In this document: piece by piece, positions 26,444-35,898 of the stretch
Numbering within the stretch: the first letter of the stretch is position 1
Layout: every line of letters begins with the position of its first letter
DNA from: Prochlorococcus sp. AG-409-O23
GTDB taxonomy: Bacteria > Cyanobacteriota > Cyanobacteriia > PCC-6307 > Cyanobiaceae
DNA length: 64,000 nucleotides
Assembly (NCBI GenBank): GCA_003215355.1
Contig: QCKL01000005.1
Coordinates: 1-64,000 of the forward strand
Direction: 5' to 3'
Program-made: the position numbers and the translations under genes
The notes under the pieces: generated by a model
Seen by the model: only the letters and a program-made list of their open reading frames with translations
Database searches by the model: none
Told to the model about the DNA's origin: nothing

Positions 26444-26524
26444 GTTCTAAGTATTGGCACTAGTCGATTTCCCTCCTATAGGACAGACGCATTAAAGCGA
26501 GGTTGATGGCATAGCTAAAGCGGC

Positions 26525-26552
26525 AAAGACTGTGGCTGTAAGCACAGTCTTT
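26525..26552. repeat. Perfect 10-bp hairpin
   Basis: AAAGACTGTG-GCTGTAAG-CACAGTCTTT. Confidence 0.7.
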
Positions 26553-26863
26553 TAGCGAACTAAAAGATTGGCGAAACTTCGAATACTGAGAATGTAAGCA
26601 TTCAAGAGAAAGTGCAGCTTGTATGACCTGTAGGAATTTACTTGTGCCGGCTCAGGTTGTGCCTTCACCTTCTTGAGAGGTTCTATTCATCAACTCCTTA
26701 TTCCAACAAGGCAGATATCTGATTAAGTACTGAAAGCAATGGTCCAAAAGCGAGTACTGGAGTTTGGTCGGATGCCTGCGGGGACTTGGACTTTTTCTCT
26801 GGTTTTGCTCGCGCTTAGCAAAAATACTCATTAGGCTCTCTGGACCTGTGAGTACAAGGTCAA

Positions 26864-26977
26864 ATGACTCCTATTTCTGCGGCGCTTAATTTGATCCCTA
26901 TTGGTAGTAGGGAATTATTGGAATTTGTTTTTTTTGTGTTGGTGGGTTTTACAGCAGGATCTTTGGGGTTGATCTGA
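26864..26977 (+). CDS. Candidate 37-aa membrane micro-protein (below the ORF-track length cut-off)
   Basis: ATG ACT CCT ... TGA encodes MTPISAALNLIPIGSRELLEFVFFVLVGFTAGSLGLI; AAGGT Shine-Dalgarno-like element just upstream; one predicted TM stretch. Confidence 0.5.
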   Translation: MTPISAALNLIPIGSRELLEFVFFVLVGFTAGSLGLI

Positions 26978-27102
26978 GCTGATTAAGGTGTTTTGGGAGT
27001 CGATATGCAATGTATTTATCAAACTCGACGCCATAGTGATTCAAAGAGAGACGTTTTAAGTCTTTTTAGAATTTATGGAAGTTTTTAAGATCCCAGTTCT
27101 TA

Positions 27103-27174
<72 letters not shown>

Positions 27175-27184
27175 GTGTGGAAGG

Positions 27185-27266
27185 TGGGCCGGGTTGGATT
27201 TGAACCAACGTAGGCAGAGCCAGCGGATTTACAGTCCGCCCCCATTAACCACTCGGGCACCGACCC
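27185..27266 (-). tRNA. tRNA-Tyr(GTA)
   Basis: Reverse complement GGGTCGGTGCCCGAGTGG...GGACTGTAAATCC...GGTTCAAATCCAACCCGGCCCA; long variable arm. Confidence 0.96.
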
Positions 27267-27376
27267 GAACCACACTGATGACGATACTAGCTAATGGTCC
27301 AGATTTGCCTCAATTTGTTTGGCGTACTTGAAGGGTGTGGATACGATCTCTTCAGATCTTTTTATATGCCGGGGCT

Positions 27377-27826
27377 ATGCGTCTATTGCTAATTAATGGT
27401 CCAAACCTAAACCTTCTTGGCAGGCGTGAGCCTGGCTTGTATGGTTCGACTTCTTTAGAATCCATTGAGACTGATCTTAAGGAGAGAGCAACGGCAGAAG
27501 GAGTTCATCTTGATTGTTTTCAGTCTAATTTTGAAGGTGCGATAGTTGAGTGTATCCATCAGGCCATTGGGCAGGTGGATGCCATCCTCATTAATGCGGG
27601 GGCATATACCCATACTTCTATTGCTTTGAGGGATGCATTACTAGGTGCAGAAATTCCATATGTTGAGGTGCATTTAAGTAATACCTATGCGCGTGAAAAA
27701 TTTCGGCAGAGCTCTTTCCTTGCCGATCGCTCCATTGGCGTAGTCAGTGGCTTTGGGGCTATTAGTTATCAGTTGGCAATGAATGGCTTGATTGCCCACT
27801 TGAGGAAAGAGGTTAAAAGCCAATGA
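27377..27826 (+). CDS. aroQ: 3-dehydroquinate dehydratase type II
   Basis: [40 protein letters not shown]. Conserved start is 14 codons inside the track ORF. Confidence 0.95.
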   Translation: MRLLLINGPNLNLLGRREPGLYGSTSLESIETDLKERATAEGVHLDCFQSNFEGAIVECIHQAIGQVDAILINAGAYTHTSIALRDALLGAEIPYVEVHLSNTYAREKFRQSSFLADRSIGVVSGFGAISYQLAMNGLIAHLRKEVKSQ

Positions 27827-28437
27827 ACTCTATACTTTTATCTGGGCAGTCAAAGTTAAGAGTTAAATGGTTGATTAGTGAAACTAGTGATGCCTGGGTA
27901 AAGCAAGCAATAGCTAACCCTATTGAATTACTGATTGACCATGCTCATTGCGAAAGGAAAGCAGCTGGTGTTGCGTTGCAAATGATGTTTCGTTATTTAT
28001 GTGAGCCTGGATTGGCAGAAGTACTTAGCCCATTAGTTAGAGAAGAGCTGGATCACTTTGAAATCGTGCTAGAGCTACTGAAATCTAGAGGGCATTATTT
28101 AGAACCTTTACCAGCACCTCCTTATGGAGCAGCCTTGGCAAAAAATATTAGAAGATTGGAGCCTGAACGTATGCTTGATAACTTTCTTGTATCTGGACTT
28201 ATAGAAGCTAGAAGTTACGAAAGGATGAGTTTGTTGGCTTCGCATTGTCCTGACAGGGAACTTCAAAATTTGTATAAACAACTACTGGAGAGTGAAGCCC
28301 GCCATTCTTGCCTGTATTGGAGGCTTGCAGAAGAACGATATGAAAGAGGTTTGGTTATTTCGCGTTTAGAAGAATTGGCCGAAGCTGAGTCGGAGATCCT
28401 CTCTGATTTGCATCCAGAGCCAAGAATGCATAGCTAA
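27823..28437 (+). CDS. miaE: tRNA-(ms[2]io[6]A)-hydroxylase
   Basis: [20 protein letters not shown]...[12 protein letters not shown]...EARSYERM...[12 protein letters not shown] di-iron hydroxylase pattern. Confidence 0.9.
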   Translation: MNSILLSGQSKLRVKWLISETSDAWVKQAIANPIELLIDHAHCERKAAGVALQMMFRYLCEPGLAEVLSPLVREELDHFEIVLELLKSRGHYLEPLPAPPYGAALAKNIRRLEPERMLDNFLVSGLIEARSYERMSLLASHCPDRELQNLYKQLLESEARHSCLYWRLAEERYERGLVISRLEELAEAESEILSDLHPEPRMHS

Positions 28438-28489
28438 TCAACGCTTAACCTGCTTCTTGAAAAGTGATCTCTATTAGAACTTATTAATT

Positions 28490-29317
28490 GTGAGTAACCT
28501 GGAAAAACTTACTTTCTTGTATAAGAGGCTAACAGGAAAGAGTCAATATCAAATCAATATTCCTCAAGCTTCAAATTCACTAAGGTCAGCTCCAGATATC
28601 ACAATTGTTGGAGTCGGACCTGGCGATCCTTCTTTGTTAACTTTGGCAGCAGTTCAAGCGATTCAAAATGCAACTTTAGTTGCTTATCCAATATCTCAAG
28701 AAGAGAAAGAAGGCATGGCTGCAAAGATTGCTTCTTTTTGGATCACTGATAAGAAGAAACGTATGCCGCTGCTTTTTCCTATGGTCTCAGAGGCTGCTCC
28801 ACGCAAGGATGCATGGAGAAAGGCTACTGATCATCTTTTAGCAGCTGCTTCTGAAGGAGAGAAAGTGGTATTTCTTTGTCAGGGCGATGCTTCATTGTTC
28901 GCAAGTGGTGCTTATCTTTCTTTGGATCTTAAGAGTCGTTATCCTGATTGCAAAGTGAAAATCATCCCAGGGATTACATCTATTTCGGCGGCTGCAGCGG
29001 TTGGTGATTGGCCTTTGGCATTGCAACAAGAACAGCTTCTTATTTTGCCTACTCCTGATGATCCAAGTCGCTTAGAGGCTTTGTTAGATGAAGCAGCTTA
29101 TTCTAAGCGCATTCTTGCCTTGCTCAAGCTTGGACATCGTTGGTTATGGGTTAAGCCATTGTTGGAAAGAATGGATCTTTTGGAGAGTGCTTTATTCGCA
29201 GAGAAGGTAGGCTTGGAAGATCAACAAATTAAGAATGCTATTGAAGTTAGTAAGTCTGAGAGGCCTTACTTCTCTTTATTGTTAATTCGTCAAAGCTGGC
29301 CTGAAGTAATACCTTGA
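28490..29317 (+). CDS. cobI: Precorrin-2 C20-methyltransferase
   Basis: ITIVGVGPGDPSLLTLAAVQAI and LCQGDASLFASGAYLSLDLKSRYP methyltransferase motifs. Confidence 0.88.
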   Translation: MSNLEKLTFLYKRLTGKSQYQINIPQASNSLRSAPDITIVGVGPGDPSLLTLAAVQAIQNATLVAYPISQEEKEGMAAKIASFWITDKKKRMPLLFPMVSEAAPRKDAWRKATDHLLAAASEGEKVVFLCQGDASLFASGAYLSLDLKSRYPDCKVKIIPGITSISAAAAVGDWPLALQQEQLLILPTPDDPSRLEALLDEAAYSKRILALLKLGHRWLWVKPLLERMDLLESALFAEKVGLEDQQIKNAIEVSKSERPYFSLLLIRQSWPEVIP

Positions 29318-29409
29318 ACTCTTTAAAACTTACATTTATAAAGTTTAGATTTAATATCATGGCCTTTTTCTTGGCAGATACTTTTTCCCTGGGTGATTAT
29401 TTGAGAGAG

Positions 29410-30405
29410 TTAGCTTTGTAAAGCTAATTCTCTTTTGAGGAGGGAGATTGCTTCGTCGGGGGTTTCTGCTCGTACAAGAGAATGACGCAAATTTGATGCC
29501 CCTGGGAAGCCTTTGCAAGTCCAACTTAAGTGCTTGCGTGCAATTAAAAGCCCATGTTCGCCTTTACTTTCTAGAAGCCCTTGTAAGTGATCAAGTGCAA
29601 TGCCAATACGAGCTTTCCTTTCGGGCGTTTTTATAACAGTCTTGCCTTTTAAAGCTGCATCTATCTGGCCTACTAGCCAAGGGGCACCCATGCTTCCTCT
29701 CCCAATCATTACTCCATCTGCTCCAGTTTCATTTAGGCAGCGGATTGCTTCATCAGCATTGATGATGTCTCCATTAGCGACTAGTGGAATACTGAGAGCT
29801 TTTTTGACTGCGTGAATAGCCTTCCAATCTGCAATTCCTGAAAAGCCTTGTTTTCTGGTCCTTCCATGCAGTGTAAGTAGTTGAGCGCCGGCTTCTTCTA
29901 GGCGAAGTGCAAAACCAACCGGATCCGAAGAGTCTTTGCACCAACCTAATCGGCTCTTGACTGTGACGGGAATTGTCACTGCTTTAGCAACTGAGCTAAC
30001 GATCTTGGCAGCGAGATCAGGCTCTTTAAGAAGTCCGCTCCCCCCACCTTTGCGTGCAACTTTTTTTACTGGGCAACCCATATTGATGTCGATCAAGAAT
30101 GCTCCTGAGTCCTCTGCTCTTCTTGCGGCATCAGCCATTGCTTGTGGACGGTAGTCGAAAAGTTGTACCCCAATTGGCCCTGGCTCATCACATAGCTCTT
30201 CTACTTTTTGTAGCCCATGTCCAAGTTCAAGACTTGTTGCATTGACCATCTCTGTGAATAACAATGCATCAGGTGCCCAACGCCTGACAAGGCTTCTAAA
30301 AATACGATCGCTTATCCCAGAGAGAGGCGATTGCATTACCTTTGAAAAAAGTTCTCTTGAGGTACCTCTGCCAGGCAGAGTTATTACTGGCAATGTTTTT
30401 TTCAT
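29410..30405 (-). CDS. tRNA-dihydrouridine synthase
   Basis: IDINMGCPVKKVARKGGGSGLLKEP, LTLHGRTRKQGFSGIADW, VANGDI, GADGVMIGRGSMGAPWL. Confidence 0.95.
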   Translation of the reverse strand: MKKTLPVITLPGRGTSRELFSKVMQSPLSGISDRIFRSLVRRWAPDALLFTEMVNATSLELGHGLQKVEELCDEPGPIGVQLFDYRPQAMADAARRAEDSGAFLIDINMGCPVKKVARKGGGSGLLKEPDLAAKIVSSVAKAVTIPVTVKSRLGWCKDSSDPVGFALRLEEAGAQLLTLHGRTRKQGFSGIADWKAIHAVKKALSIPLVANGDIINADEAIRCLNETGADGVMIGRGSMGAPWLVGQIDAALKGKTVIKTPERKARIGIALDHLQGLLESKGEHGLLIARKHLSWTCKGFPGASNLRHSLVRAETPDEAISLLKRELALQS

Positions 30406-30519
30406 CTCTCAACTTTAATGGGATGTATTGGCTTTCTTTTGCTGGCAAGCAATAGAGAAGAGAAACATTCAGCAAATGAAGTTGTTAATCACTAACCAAT
30501 TTCTTTTTTGATCTTCTAA

Positions 30520-30990
30520 ATGGATTCTCAAGACTCATATTGGCCTATTAGTAAGACTCTTCTAAAGGCTATTCTTGATGACCGTATAAGTGATTATTTT
30601 GTTACCAGGCTTGTCTGGGAGAGGCTTGGCTATAAACCTTCGCACTTTATAAAGAAAGTTTGGGATGCAGGTCCTTTAACCCCTTCGACTTGGGCAAATG
30701 TTTTCCCGAATGGCCCTGAAGTGATTGCCCAACGCAAAGCATCAGTTCAGCTAACACGTTCAATACCAAAGGAATATAAGCAACTTTTGAAGCAAAAGTT
30801 GGATTTTAAGGGCTATCAAATTGATGAGCTTTATCCAAGGAGAACAAGGCGAGCAACGGTTGTGAATTGGCTTTTGGCTTGGCTTGCTCAAAGAGGCGAG
30901 TCCCTTGAAGAAAAAGGGGCAATTCCAACTTTGCTGGAGCCCCCCATTAATCCTGCTAATGGACACCCTGGAGATCTGCAAATGGAATAA
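30520..30990 (+). CDS. DUF1823-like cyanobacterial protein
   Basis: Sequence type resembles the DUF1823 family (ILDDRISDYFVTRLVWERLGY...WDAGPLTPSTWANVFPNGPEVIAQRKASVQLTRSI). Confidence 0.75.
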   Translation: MDSQDSYWPISKTLLKAILDDRISDYFVTRLVWERLGYKPSHFIKKVWDAGPLTPSTWANVFPNGPEVIAQRKASVQLTRSIPKEYKQLLKQKLDFKGYQIDELYPRRTRRATVVNWLLAWLAQRGESLEEKGAIPTLLEPPINPANGHPGDLQME

Positions 30991-31109
30991 CTTTTGAAAC
31001 TCCGTGAGAGAGTTTCAAATTGGTGTCAGTTGCTTTGCTGGCATGAAGCCATATGGTTTGGTTTTCGATGCCTCTGTAGTGTCGTTAGTGATATATAGGG
31101 ATAAGCCAA

Positions 31110-32477
31110 TTGGCGTGTCCTGTCGTAGCCATAATCGGTCGCCCAAACGTTGGTAAGTCCACGTTGGTCAATCGGCTTTGCCGGAGCCGAGAGGCCATAG
31201 TCCACGATCAGCCTGGGGTTACTCGAGATCGCACCTACCAAGATGGTTTTTGGGGCGATAGAGAATTCAAGGTTGTCGATACCGGTGGCCTGGTATTTGA
31301 TGACAATAGTGAGTTTTTGCCTGAGATTAGGGAGCAGGCCAATCTTGCGTTAGCAGAAGCTGCTTTGGCCTTGGTGATTGTTGATGGTCAACAGGGCGTC
31401 ACAGCAGCAGATAAGGATATTGCTGAATGGTTGCGATCTCAGGACTGTAAGACGTTGGTGGCTGTGAACAAATGTGAGTCACCAGAGCAAGGGCTCGCGA
31501 TGGCCGCAGAGTTTTGGTGTCTTGGTCTTGGGGAGCCACATCCAATATCTGCTATTCATGGCGCAGGGACTGGTGACTTGCTCGATCGAGTGGTATCTCT
31601 TTTCCCTCCGAAGGAACTGGAGGAACAGAAAGAGGAATCTATTCAGATGGCTATCGTAGGCAGGCCAAATGTCGGTAAGTCGAGCCTACTTAACTCTGTT
31701 TGTGGTGAACCTAGGGCAATTGTTAGTCCTATTCGTGGTACCACTAGAGATACGATTGATACTTCTATAGAGCGTCAAGGACAATCTTGGAAGCTGATTG
31801 ATACCGCTGGGATCCGTCGTAGGCGTAGTGTTAATTACGGCCCAGAGTTATTTGGTATTAGTCGAAGCTTTAAGGCTATTGAACGTAGTGATGTATGTGT
31901 ACTTGTAATCGATGCTTTAGATGGTGTCACTGAACAGGATCAACGACTGGCAGGAAGGATTGAGGAAGATGGCCGCGCATGTGTACTTGTTGTAAATAAA
32001 TGGGATGCAGTCGAGAAAGATAGTCACACAATGCCAATGATGGAAAAAGAGCTGCGTTCAAAACTCTATTTTCTTGATTGGGCAACAATGTTGTTTACGT
32101 CAGCTCTGACGGGTCAGAGAGTCGAGAGCATTTTTTCTTTGGCATCATTGGCTGTTGAGCAGCATCGACGAAGAGTTAGTACTTCGGTAGTTAATGAAGT
32201 TTTGAAGGAGGCATTAAGTTGGCGAAGTCCTCCCACTACTCGTGGTGGACGGCAAGGGCGTCTTTACTATGGGACTCAAGTAGCTAGTAGGCCCCCTAGC
32301 TTTACCCTTTTTGTAAATGATCCAAAGTTGTTTGGTGAGACATATCGACGTTATGTCGAAAGACAATTGCGAGAAGGTTTAGGTTTTGATGGCACTCCTT
32401 TGAAGTTGTTTTGGCGAGGAAAGCAGCAAAGGGATGCTGAAAGAGATCTCGCTCGCCAACAGAAGCCTCCGTTGTAA
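31110..32477 (+). CDS. der: Ribosome biogenesis GTPase Der (EngA)
   Basis: Two G domains: [14 protein letters not shown] and [13 protein letters not shown], with KH-like C-terminus. Confidence 0.97.
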   Translation: MACPVVAIIGRPNVGKSTLVNRLCRSREAIVHDQPGVTRDRTYQDGFWGDREFKVVDTGGLVFDDNSEFLPEIREQANLALAEAALALVIVDGQQGVTAADKDIAEWLRSQDCKTLVAVNKCESPEQGLAMAAEFWCLGLGEPHPISAIHGAGTGDLLDRVVSLFPPKELEEQKEESIQMAIVGRPNVGKSSLLNSVCGEPRAIVSPIRGTTRDTIDTSIERQGQSWKLIDTAGIRRRRSVNYGPELFGISRSFKAIERSDVCVLVIDALDGVTEQDQRLAGRIEEDGRACVLVVNKWDAVEKDSHTMPMMEKELRSKLYFLDWATMLFTSALTGQRVESIFSLASLAVEQHRRRVSTSVVNEVLKEALSWRSPPTTRGGRQGRLYYGTQVASRPPSFTLFVNDPKLFGETYRRYVERQLREGLGFDGTPLKLFWRGKQQRDAERDLARQQKPPL

Positions 32478-33395
32478 GTGATGGATTGGTTGCGTCAGGT
32501 TCCTGTTGGGCAGTATGTAGTAGGTAATTCCAGTTGGCTGCGTCGGATTGATCCCAGACTCAAGCTCGCGTGGGTATTGATGTTTTTACTTACACCTGTA
32601 CTGGCAGGCGCTTATTGGAGGTTTGGTTTAGTAATAGCCCTGATTGGCGTGACATTTATTAGTCGGCTTCCAGGTCGCATTTGGGGACGCTCTCTTGTCT
32701 TGCTATTGATTTTGGCAGGCTTTGTGGGCTTTTTTGCAATGCTTTTGCCTACCGGCGAAGTGCCTGCGATGCTTTCTGCTCGAGCTCCTAACGAGTTGCC
32801 AAATTCTCTAGCAACTGCGCCTGCTTGGGAGATTTTGCGAATAGGACCTCTTGGTTTAGGTCCTATTTCTCTAGGTCCGTTTGTTATTGATCGTCGATCA
32901 GCTGAGTTGGGCTTGAATACCTCTTCATTGATTTTTACGGTGATTCATAGTGTCAACCTCATGTTGATAACCACATCTCCAGAGGATTTGATGTGGACAC
33001 TTAGATGGTTCCTTACACCGCTTGCGTTATTTGGTCTACCTATAGATCGAATTAGCTTTCAACTTTTGTTGGCTCTTAGGTTCCTCCCATTGGTTCAGGA
33101 GGAGTTCCAAAATCTCTTAAGATCTCTCGCGAGTAGGGCTGTCAATGTTCGCCAACTTGGCTGGAAGGCTTCATTGGGCCTTGTCTTGTCAGTAGGAGAA
33201 CGTTTATTAGCAAATATCCTTTTAAGGGCTGAGCAAGGAGCAGATGCACTTTTAGCAAGGGGGGGGCAATGGCTCCCCCCAGATCAATTCAGACCAAAGA
33301 TTCTGCAAAAAAGAACTTTGTCTTGGCTCAATATTGCATCTAGCTTGCTTCTATTGCTGGTTCTTGGTCTTCGTGGGAAGTACGGTGCTTTATAG
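32478..33395 (+). CDS. Energy-coupling factor transporter transmembrane protein (EcfT/CbiQ-like)
   Basis: LRRIDPRLKLAWVLMFLLTPVLAG, multi-TM, RAEQGADALLARGG motif. Confidence 0.88.
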   Translation: MMDWLRQVPVGQYVVGNSSWLRRIDPRLKLAWVLMFLLTPVLAGAYWRFGLVIALIGVTFISRLPGRIWGRSLVLLLILAGFVGFFAMLLPTGEVPAMLSARAPNELPNSLATAPAWEILRIGPLGLGPISLGPFVIDRRSAELGLNTSSLIFTVIHSVNLMLITTSPEDLMWTLRWFLTPLALFGLPIDRISFQLLLALRFLPLVQEEFQNLLRSLASRAVNVRQLGWKASLGLVLSVGERLLANILLRAEQGADALLARGGQWLPPDQFRPKILQKRTLSWLNIASSLLLLLVLGLRGKYGAL

Positions 33396-33412
33396 ACACC
33401 CAGTATCAATAG

Positions 33413-33679
33413 GTGAGTGCAGAGCATTATTTAAATCACCCCACTTTTGGCATGCTTTACCTAGTCGCGCCAGCTGGTGAAGGTAGAGATGTATATGCGA
33501 CTTTATATGCTCAGAAGATGTTTTTCCTCGTGACTCTTCAGCCTAGGGGAGCTCAGTTTGAGGTGATTCCATATTTGGATGCTCGCCATCATGCCGAGCT
33601 CCATTTATCTCGTTGTCGTCGGGATGGCTCACCTGATAGAGAGCGATGGCAAGAGTTATTCCATCAAACCTTTGTTTGA
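33413..33679 (+). CDS. pipX: PII-interacting protein PipX
   Basis: EHYLNHPTFGMLYLVAPAGEGRDVYATLYAQKMFFLVTLQPRGAQFEVIPYLDARHHAELHLSRCRR; 88 aa, directly upstream of pipY. Confidence 0.9.
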   Translation: MSAEHYLNHPTFGMLYLVAPAGEGRDVYATLYAQKMFFLVTLQPRGAQFEVIPYLDARHHAELHLSRCRRDGSPDRERWQELFHQTFV

Positions 33680-34364
33680 AGCCTTGGTAATTTCGTCTGC
33701 GCTATGGAGGGAATTAGATAGCAGCTTGCCATTTGGGGTGAATTTACTTGCAGTTAGCAAGGGACACCCCGAGTCTTCCATTCGTTTTTTTGCAGAGCTT
33801 GGGCAAAGAGATTTTGGGGAGAGTCGCTTGCAAGAAGCTTTGCCCAAAATCCTTGCTTTATCTGACCAGGAAGGACTTAGATGGCACTTTATTGGTCGTC
33901 TTCAAGCAAATAAAGTTAGAGGGGTGGTGCGTGCTTTTGAAGTTATTCACTCTGTCGACTCGTTGCGATTAGCCGAGAGAATTTCAAGAATTGCAGGGGA
34001 GGAAAACCGGTGTCCAGATGTCATGCTTCAGGTGAAGTTCAAGGATGATCCAACAAAAGGAGGATTTGATCCTGATGAGTTACTGAAGGATTGGGCCAAG
34101 ATGATTGGATTGTCAAATCTGCACATTATTGGACTAATGACCATGCCTCCCTTGGGGATTGATTTAAATCAGCGGAGGCAAATCTATAAAGATTGTCGAG
34201 ACCTGGCAGATAAGTTGAGTTTGTCAGATTGTTCAATGGGGATGAGTCAAGACTGGCATGAGGCTTTAGATGCAGGTGCTACCTGGTTGAGATTGGGATC
34301 TGCGTTGTTCGGAGTTCCTCGTAAGAACGTCGACCTTCATAAAGATGTCACTAAAGGGGATTAA
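33624..34364 (+). CDS. pipY: YggS/PipY-family PLP homeostasis protein
   Basis: LLAVSKGHPESSIRFFAELGQRDFGESRLQEALPKI...WHFIGRLQANK; start uncertain (33579 or 33624), overlaps pipX. Confidence 0.88.
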   Translation: MAHLIESDGKSYSIKPLFEALVISSALWRELDSSLPFGVNLLAVSKGHPESSIRFFAELGQRDFGESRLQEALPKILALSDQEGLRWHFIGRLQANKVRGVVRAFEVIHSVDSLRLAERISRIAGEENRCPDVMLQVKFKDDPTKGGFDPDELLKDWAKMIGLSNLHIIGLMTMPPLGIDLNQRRQIYKDCRDLADKLSLSDCSMGMSQDWHEALDAGATWLRLGSALFGVPRKNVDLHKDVTKGD

Positions 34365-34488
34365 AAACCTTGCCCCTGCCTGTCTGGAACGTTATTTAGG
34401 TATTAGGAATAGATGTTCCCTTTCAGGAAACGCTCCTAAAGTCGGCATCAGCTGACCTACCACCACGCCAACTAGAGAGGATTTACCG

Positions 34489-35064
34489 GTGTCGCTTATT
34501 TCCCGTCTTCGTGCTGTAGTCGCTGGTGACGACTACCTCGACAATGATTATGACGAGCTCGATTACGAAACAGGCGATCATTTTGACTCTGAAAATAGGA
34601 GTGCCAGAGATATTGGAGGTGAGTTGGCGCCTCTTTCGCAGTCAAACCCTTTTAATTTTGGTGATGGTATATCTGGTTCAAATGTGATTGGCATGCCTGG
34701 GATATCCACAACTACTTCTGAGGTGAACTTGATGGAACCTAGGAGTTTTGATGAAATGCCCAGGGCAATTCAGGCCCTACGTGAAAGGAAGACAGTCATC
34801 CTGAACCTCACAATGATGGAGCCTGATCAGGCCCAGAGGGCAGTGGACTTTGTCGCCGGAGGGACTTTTGCGATTGATGGTCATCAGGAGCGAGTTGGAG
34901 AAAGCATTTTCTTGTTTGCTCCTAGTTGTGTGACTGTGACGAACTCATTCCAAGAAGAAGCTTCCCCATCCACTGTGATTGGTAAGGATTCTGAACCTCA
35001 ACCACAGGAATCTGATCCAGCACCTGCTCCTGCATGGGGAGAATCAATGGCTTCTGCTATGTGA
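34489..35064 (+). CDS. sepF: Cell division protein SepF
   Basis: [65 protein letters not shown]. Confidence 0.95.
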   Translation: MSLISRLRAVVAGDDYLDNDYDELDYETGDHFDSENRSARDIGGELAPLSQSNPFNFGDGISGSNVIGMPGISTTTSEVNLMEPRSFDEMPRAIQALRERKTVILNLTMMEPDQAQRAVDFVAGGTFAIDGHQERVGESIFLFAPSCVTVTNSFQEEASPSTVIGKDSEPQPQESDPAPAPAWGESMASAM

Positions 35065-35070
35065 TGTTTC

Positions 35071-35898
35071 GTGCCTAGTTCTATTGGGGTGATTGGTTTA
35101 GGGCGAATGGCTCAAGCGCTACTTCTGCCCTTGCTTGAGAAGGGGGATTTCCTGCCTGAGCAGGTTTTCTCGATAGTTGGTCATGAAGGAAGTCTGCTAA
35201 ATGCTAGGGATCAACTTCCCAAAGGTCTTCGTATAGCCACTGCAGATGATCCAAGCGCAGAGGAAGTTTGGCGTGCACCAATTCAACTTTTAGCAGTCAA
35301 GCCTCAGCAATTGGAATTAGTAAAAGCCAAGGCTAAGTGTTTTGAACAAATAGGCGCTGGCTCTCGGCCATTGTTGATTTCTGTACTCGCAGGCGTAACT
35401 TTGAAGCGACTTCAGCAGTCATTCCCTTCGCACAATTGTGTGCGAGCAGTGCCAAATACTCCTTCACTTGTAGGAGCTGGCCTTACAGGGTTGGCATGGG
35501 GGGAAGGCGTTACTCATGAGCAGCGTCTTTCTGTAAAAGAAATCTTCAGTCCAATCAGTGAAGTGTTGGAGTTACCAGAGGAGCAGTTGGATGCATTTCT
35601 AGCTTTAACTTCTTCAGGCCCTGCCTATGTAGCACTTATGACTGAAGCTTTGGCGGACGGAGCAGTCGCAGCAGGATTGCCCCGTTCTCTGGCATATCAT
35701 TTGGCTCATCGGACACTTGCTGGGACTGCCGAACTTCTTAAGGAGAAAGAACTACATCCTGGACAAGTAAAGGACATGGTTGCTTCTCCAGGTGGTACAA
35801 CTATCACTGCGTTGCGTCATCTCGAGAAGGCAGGTGTGCGTTCCGCCTTGATGGAGGCAGTGGTGGTTGCAGCTGAACGAAGTCGCGAAATGGCCTAA
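35071..35898 (+). CDS. proC: Pyrroline-5-carboxylate reductase
   Basis: IGVIGLGRMAQALLLPLL; VRAVPNTPSLVGAGLTGL; DMVASPGGTTITALRHLEKAGVRSALMEAV. Confidence 0.96.
   Translation: MPSSIGVIGLGRMAQALLLPLLEKGDFLPEQVFSIVGHEGSLLNARDQLPKGLRIATADDPSAEEVWRAPIQLLAVKPQQLELVKAKAKCFEQIGAGSRPLLISVLAGVTLKRLQQSFPSHNCVRAVPNTPSLVGAGLTGLAWGEGVTHEQRLSVKEIFSPISEVLELPEEQLDAFLALTSSGPAYVALMTEALADGAVAAGLPRSLAYHLAHRTLAGTAELLKEKELHPGQVKDMVASPGGTTITALRHLEKAGVRSALMEAVVVAAERSREMA

Noticed and set aside
26240-26860. tmRNA, 6S RNA, RNase P RNA or SRP RNA in the intergenic region
   Set aside because: No tRNA-like T-arm or tag peptide, no GAGGAAAGTCCGGGC RNase P block, no single long 6S-type hairpin recognised. Left as an unassigned ncRNA candidate.
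26864-26977. Assignment of the micro-ORF as PsbX/PetM/Psb30
   Set aside because: Size and topology fit, but I could not align it convincingly with remembered sequences of these subunits.
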